A stretch of DNA of 8,946 nucleotides from Desulfobulbus sp. (GTDB lineage: Bacteria; Desulfobacterota; Desulfobulbia; Desulfobulbales; Desulfobulbaceae), in assembly GCA_017998195.1 (NCBI GenBank), contig JAGODN010000082.1:1-8946 (forward strand). Direction: 5' to 3'. Both the position numbers and the translations under genes were made by a program. Below the pieces are notes generated by a model, which was not told the origin of the DNA, ran no database searches, and worked only from the letters and a program-made list of their open reading frames with translations. Shown piece by piece: positions 6,725 to 8,946 of this stretch; within the stretch, counting starts at the first letter, position 1, and every line of letters starts with the position of its first letter.

Positions 6725-7080
6725 TTTCGGAGACCTATTCCACCAGGCACCCCCGCACATTGCAGCGAAAAAATCCTGCTACGGGGATCGGGCAGAGAGA
6801 CGACCGACAGAGGGAAGGTCCAACTAAATTGTCTCAGCAGTGCCGAGACAATTCGCATATCCTTGATGAGCTTCGTCAAAACGGATCATGTGGCGCAGAA
6901 TTATTCTATAAAACCAAGGCCATAATTCACCGGCAATTATCGCGACAGGTCGCGACGATTGCATCGCCGCAGCCAGCCCGTTCCTTTCCCGGGACAGCTT
7001 CCTGAGTGCGTTTGCCGATTCGCCCGGAGAGCAGGGTCAGCTCGAATAGCTGTTCGCTGCACACGTCGACTGCCCCGGGC
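6725..7080 (-). pseudogene. Decayed DUF1016/YhcG-family (PDDEXK nuclease) gene, N-terminal part only
   Basis: Successive family blocks appear in order on the minus strand but jump between frames. Near 7040-6950: LTLLSGRIGKR, then KERAGCGDAIVAT (family: LYWxIGxxI...ERAxYGxxIVxTLS). At 6951-6910: LSR*LPVNYGLGFIE, with TAA where the family has CAA (Gln). At 6899-6865: ILRHMIRFDEAH (family: NLRHMIRFAEAFPD). At 6854-6820: RIVSALLRQFSWT (family: IVSxLSRQLSWTH). At 6778-6725: QDFFAAMCGGAWWNRSPKV (family: RDFYAEMCRVExWSVRTL). At least three frameshifts and one nonsense change are needed. The C-terminal nuclease half is missing, cut off where the fic promoter region begins. It lies upstream of fic on the same strand, as DUF1016 genes often do in type I R-M loci. 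Confidence 0.75.
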
Positions 7081-7336
7081 GGCTTCGTTGCCGGGCCGGC
7101 GTGCGGGGAGGCTCCGGCAAGGACCCGGTCGCTGCACGGGCCGGGCCGCGCCGGCTGCAGGGGGGCGGGATGCGGGGCGTGATCCGCCGGGCCTGGATAG
7201 TTTTTCCCCAACCCGGCGGCCGGCCTGGGTAGAAGGGGAACAGTTGGGCCGGATCAGGGGCGGGAAAAGCGGTGAAAAAGCAGTGGTCGGAAAAAAAGAA
7301 TAGGTGAAGTCAAATTGTTACGATCGTTTTTCGTTT
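7081..7336. other. Interval without recognised genes upstream of the ZraP-like gene
   Basis: Very GC-rich to about 7200, then A-rich toward the sigma-54 promoter. The DUF1016 remnant cannot be traced beyond about 7090. Activator sites for the sigma-54 promoter would be expected here, but no clear paired inverted repeats could be assigned. Near 7206-7239, TTCCCC and GGGGAA flank an imperfect GC-rich inverted repeat of unknown meaning. Confidence 0.5.
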
Positions 7337-7353
7337 CTGGCACGGCCTCTGCA
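7337..7353 (+). promoter_or_regulatory. Sigma-54 (RpoN) promoter of the ZraP-like gene
   Basis: CTGGCACGGCCTCTGCA matches the RpoN consensus YTGGCACGRNNNTTGCW at every defined position but one (C for the first T of TTGC). GG at 7339-7340 and GC at 7351-7352 are exactly 10 nt apart as -24/-12 elements require. Transcription would start near 7364, about 50 nt ahead of the ATG. The family context agrees: enterobacterial zraP is transcribed from a sigma-54 promoter under the ZraSR two-component system. No ZraR-like activator gene lies in the window. Confidence 0.85.
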
Positions 7354-7414
7354 ATAAAGGAGGCAACACGGCCACTGCGCCTCTTTCCTTCCTTCCACTT
7401 CAAGGAGTGACATC

Positions 7415-7888
7415 ATGAAACTGACCAGAACCACCAGAAACGTCGCCCTCGCCGCCGTGCTCACCTCGGGTCTTGCCTTTGCCGGCACCGCGGCCATCGC
7501 CCAGAGCCCGGCCGACACCACCGGACCGGTCACCAAGCCCGGCTACCGCCAGCTCGACCCGCAGATGGTCGAGAAGCACAACGCCTTCCTGGCCTCCACG
7601 GTCGAACTGCGCAAGCAGGTGGCTGAGAAGCAGGCCGTCCAGCGGGCCATCATGGCCGCGGACACCCCGGACACCGCCCAGGCCGGCAAGGTGGCGGGCG
7701 AACTGTTCGAGCTGCGCGAGCAGCTGCGCGCCAAGGCCCAGGCCGCCGGCCTGCCCTACCCGATGCTCGGCATGGGCATGGGCATGGGCAAAGGCATGGG
7801 CATGGGCATGGGTGGCATGGGCTGCGGCATGGCCGACGACATGGGCCCCGGCGACGGCAAGGGACCGCACCGCCATCACGGCCGCTGA
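7415..7888 (+). CDS. Periplasmic ZraP/CpxP-like metal-binding (heavy-metal sensor) protein
   Basis: A 157-residue exported protein. The Sec signal peptide covers residues 1-29 with cleavage after AIA (before QSPADT). The mature part begins with YRQLDPQMVEKHNAFLASTV, followed by two amphipathic helices (ELRKQVAEKQAVQRAIMAA and AGELFELREQLRAKAQA), the all-helical pattern of the Spy/CpxP/ZraP superfamily. The tail is rich in Met and Gly (about residues 117-143, with C137) and ends in HRHHGR, giving soft-metal and His ligands. The likely role is binding or buffering Zn or Cu in the periplasm and damping an envelope-stress sensor kinase. AAGGAG (7402-7407) lies 7 nt before the ATG. A sigma-54 promoter precedes it and a strong terminator follows, so it appears monocistronic. 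Confidence 0.85.
   Translation: MKLTRTTRNVALAAVLTSGLAFAGTAAIAQSPADTTGPVTKPGYRQLDPQMVEKHNAFLASTVELRKQVAEKQAVQRAIMAADTPDTAQAGKVAGELFELREQLRAKAQAAGLPYPMLGMGMGMGKGMGMGMGGMGCGMADDMGPGDGKGPHRHHGR
7768..7832 (+). repeat. GGCATG hexamer tandem repeat encoding the Met-Gly tail
   Basis: About seven copies of the hexamer GGCATG (phase Gly-Met) occur here, interrupted once by GGCAAA (Gly-Lys) and once by GGTGGC. The copies are nearly identical at DNA level, so the tract can expand or contract in whole codons without a frameshift, changing the number of Met ligands in the protein. Confidence 0.85.
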
Positions 7889-7934
7889 TCCCAGGTAACC
7901 ATCCCGGCGGGCTGTCCCGGCCCGCCGTTCCCCG

Positions 7935-7972
7935 CCCCGGCGGCAGTCCCTCCCTGCCGTCGGGGCATTTTT
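7935..7972 (+). terminator. Intrinsic terminator after the ZraP-like gene
   Basis: CCCCGGCGGCAG (7935-7946) pairs with CTGCCGTCGGGG (7954-7965), 12 bp with one G-U, around a 7-nt loop and followed by CATTTTT. A second hairpin (GGCGGGC 7906-7912 with GCCCGCC 7920-7926) precedes it. Together they should separate this transcript from the membrane gene downstream. Confidence 0.9.
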
Positions 7973-8099
7973 CGGTCGGCCCGCCGGTTTGCGCGGCGCC
8001 GGTAGAGGGAACGCGACCGGCTTCTTGGCCGTTCGCCAACACCACCCATGACCCGCGGCGGAGGGTTGCCCGCGCCGGTCATCCCAAGGAGATTGCACT

Positions 8100-8798
8100 G
8101 TGAACAGGAGTACCCTGCCCATCTGGTCGCTGCTGCTGGCGCTCAGCGTCTTGTGGCTGCTGGCCGACACCCTGCTGCCCGCACCGTTCACCTATTTTTC
8201 GTTCCGCGCCGCCTTCGTGCAGTACACTGGAACGATCGGCATGGGCCTGATGAGCGCGGCCATGCTCCTGGCCGCGCGGCCGCGATGGCTGGTGCGGCCG
8301 CTGGGCGGTCTCGGCCCGCTGTATCGGCTGCACAAGTGGCTGGGCATCGTCGGCATGGGCTTCGCTGTCCTGCACTGGTGGTGGGCCCAGGGCACCAAGT
8401 GGATGGTCGGCTGGGGCTGGTTGAGCCGTCCTGCAAAGGGGCCGCCCTCCGGGGAGACCCTGCCGCTGTTCGAAGAGTGGCTGCGTGGTCAGCGCGGGCT
8501 GGCCGAGTCGGTCGGCGAATGGGCCTTTTATGCCGCCGTCCTGCTCACCGTGCTGGCCCTGATCAGGTCGGTTCCGGCCCGCTGGTTCAGGAAAACGCAC
8601 AACTGGCTGGCCGTGGCCTACCTGGTCCTGGTGTACCACACGCTGGTGCTGGTCAAGCCCGGGTACTGGAGCCAGCCGGTCGGCTGGGTCCTGGCGGCCT
8701 TGCTGGTGGCCGGCACCGCCTCGGCCGTGCTGCTGCTGGCGGGCCGGGCCGGTCGCGCGCGTGCGCTCCCGGCCGGGAGCAGGGCGCTCACCGCCTGA
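8100..8798 (+). CDS. Ferric-reductase-like transmembrane heme-b protein, membrane domain only
   Basis: A 232-residue integral membrane protein of the ferric reductase/NADPH oxidase transmembrane family. It has about six hydrophobic segments (roughly residues 7-26, 40-58, 79-95, 140-156, 168-186, 194-214). Two His pairs expected to hold two stacked hemes are present with canonical spacing: H78 and H92 (HX13H) and H167 and H180 (HX12H). The start is GTG at 8100 with AAGGAG (8086-8091) 8 nt upstream; no better ATG exists. Relatives often continue into FAD- and NAD(P)-binding domains of about 200 residues; here the frame ends in GRAGRARALPAGSRALTA right after the last helix. The following 150 bp show no such domain in any frame. 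It may act with a separate reductase or other electron donor in the inner membrane. The substrate is unknown. A terminator separates it from the ZraP-like gene. Confidence 0.82.
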   Translation: MNRSTLPIWSLLLALSVLWLLADTLLPAPFTYFSFRAAFVQYTGTIGMGLMSAAMLLAARPRWLVRPLGGLGPLYRLHKWLGIVGMGFAVLHWWWAQGTKWMVGWGWLSRPAKGPPSGETLPLFEEWLRGQRGLAESVGEWAFYAAVLLTVLALIRSVPARWFRKTHNWLAVAYLVLVYHTLVLVKPGYWSQPVGWVLAALLVAGTASAVLLLAGRAGRARALPAGSRALTA

Positions 8799-8875
8799 AC
8801 GCCCCGGCGGCCGCTGCAGGTTTCCGGCCGGGCCGACCCGGGCCTTCGTCGGTGACCCGGGCGGCCGCCGGGCAC

Positions 8876-8911
8876 AAAAAAGCCCCCGCCGTGCACTGTC
8901 CGGCGGGGGCT
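8876..8911 (-). terminator. Intrinsic terminator for the minus-strand gene at the right edge
   Basis: On the minus strand AGCCCCCGCCG (8911-8901) pairs perfectly over 11 bp with CGGCGGGGGCT (8891-8881) around a 9-nt loop, followed by a run of T residues (8881-8876). On the plus strand no T-run follows the stem, so it primarily ends transcription coming from the right edge. It lies between convergent genes. Confidence 0.9.
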
Positions 8912-8934
8912 GGTGGACGGGCCGGAACCCGCCC

Positions 8935-8946
8935 TTACTTGAGCGG
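8935..8946 (-). CDS. C-terminal end of a minus-strand gene (partial)
   Basis: The minus strand reads CCG CTC AAG TAA into the window, that is ...PLK and a stop, 24 nt ahead of a strong minus-strand terminator. The frame itself is too short to prove, but the terminator requires a minus-strand gene ending about here. The product cannot be identified. Confidence 0.45.
   Translation of the reverse strand, partial: PLK

Noticed and set aside
6760..7005. Plus-strand ORF starting near 6760
   Set aside because: It is the antisense of the DUF1016 remnant, with no domain and no RBS-supported start.
6927..7211. Minus-strand 94-codon ORF as an intact small gene
   Set aside because: Its C-terminal half is the N-terminal remnant of a DUF1016 gene that continues in other frames; the first half is Pro/Ala-rich noise.
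1..8946. CRISPR arrays, insertion sequences with terminal repeats, rRNA genes
   Set aside because: No regularly spaced direct repeats, transposase motifs or rRNA signatures were seen on either strand.

Overview
The window is GC-rich chromosomal DNA from a Gram-negative bacterium. Signal peptides, a sigma-54 promoter ahead of a ZraP-like protein, a tRNA-Arg with encoded CCA and a heme-b ferric-reductase-like membrane protein would fit a sulfate- or metal-reducing Desulfobacterota lineage. No marker gene settles this, so the taxonomy is an inference only.

Left part (1-2420): the N-terminus of a secreted protein leaving the window on the minus strand; a P-loop kinase-like protein (+) that converges on a small HD-family phosphohydrolase (-) resembling Mesh1/SpoT-type (p)ppGpp hydrolases; then tRNA-Arg(TCG) with an intrinsic terminator. 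The next ~400 bp hold no gene.

Middle (2421-4295, -): an elongated malate synthase of the AceB type with all recognised catalytic residues. No isocitrate lyase gene is visible next to it.

Central accessory region (about 4300-7080, all minus strand): in transcription order, a heavily decayed DUF1016/YhcG-family (PDDEXK nuclease) gene, an intact class II Fic AMP-transferase-type gene with its own AT-rich promoter and inverted repeat, a short fragment resembling the C-terminal tail of a type I restriction HsdR subunit, and an AT-rich two-repeat FxLYD lipoprotein-like or secreted gene whose signal peptide lies in a different frame from its body. DUF1016 and Fic genes are known passengers of type I restriction-modification loci. 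The simplest reading is a collapsed type I R-M/defence locus of which only fic survives intact.

Right part (7081-8946): a convincing sigma-54 promoter drives a ZraP/CpxP-like periplasmic metal-binding protein with a Met-Gly hexamer repeat, followed by a strong terminator. Next comes a membrane-only ferric-reductase-like heme protein, without the FAD/NAD(P) domains common in its relatives. A minus-strand terminator and the last codons of a minus-strand gene close the window.
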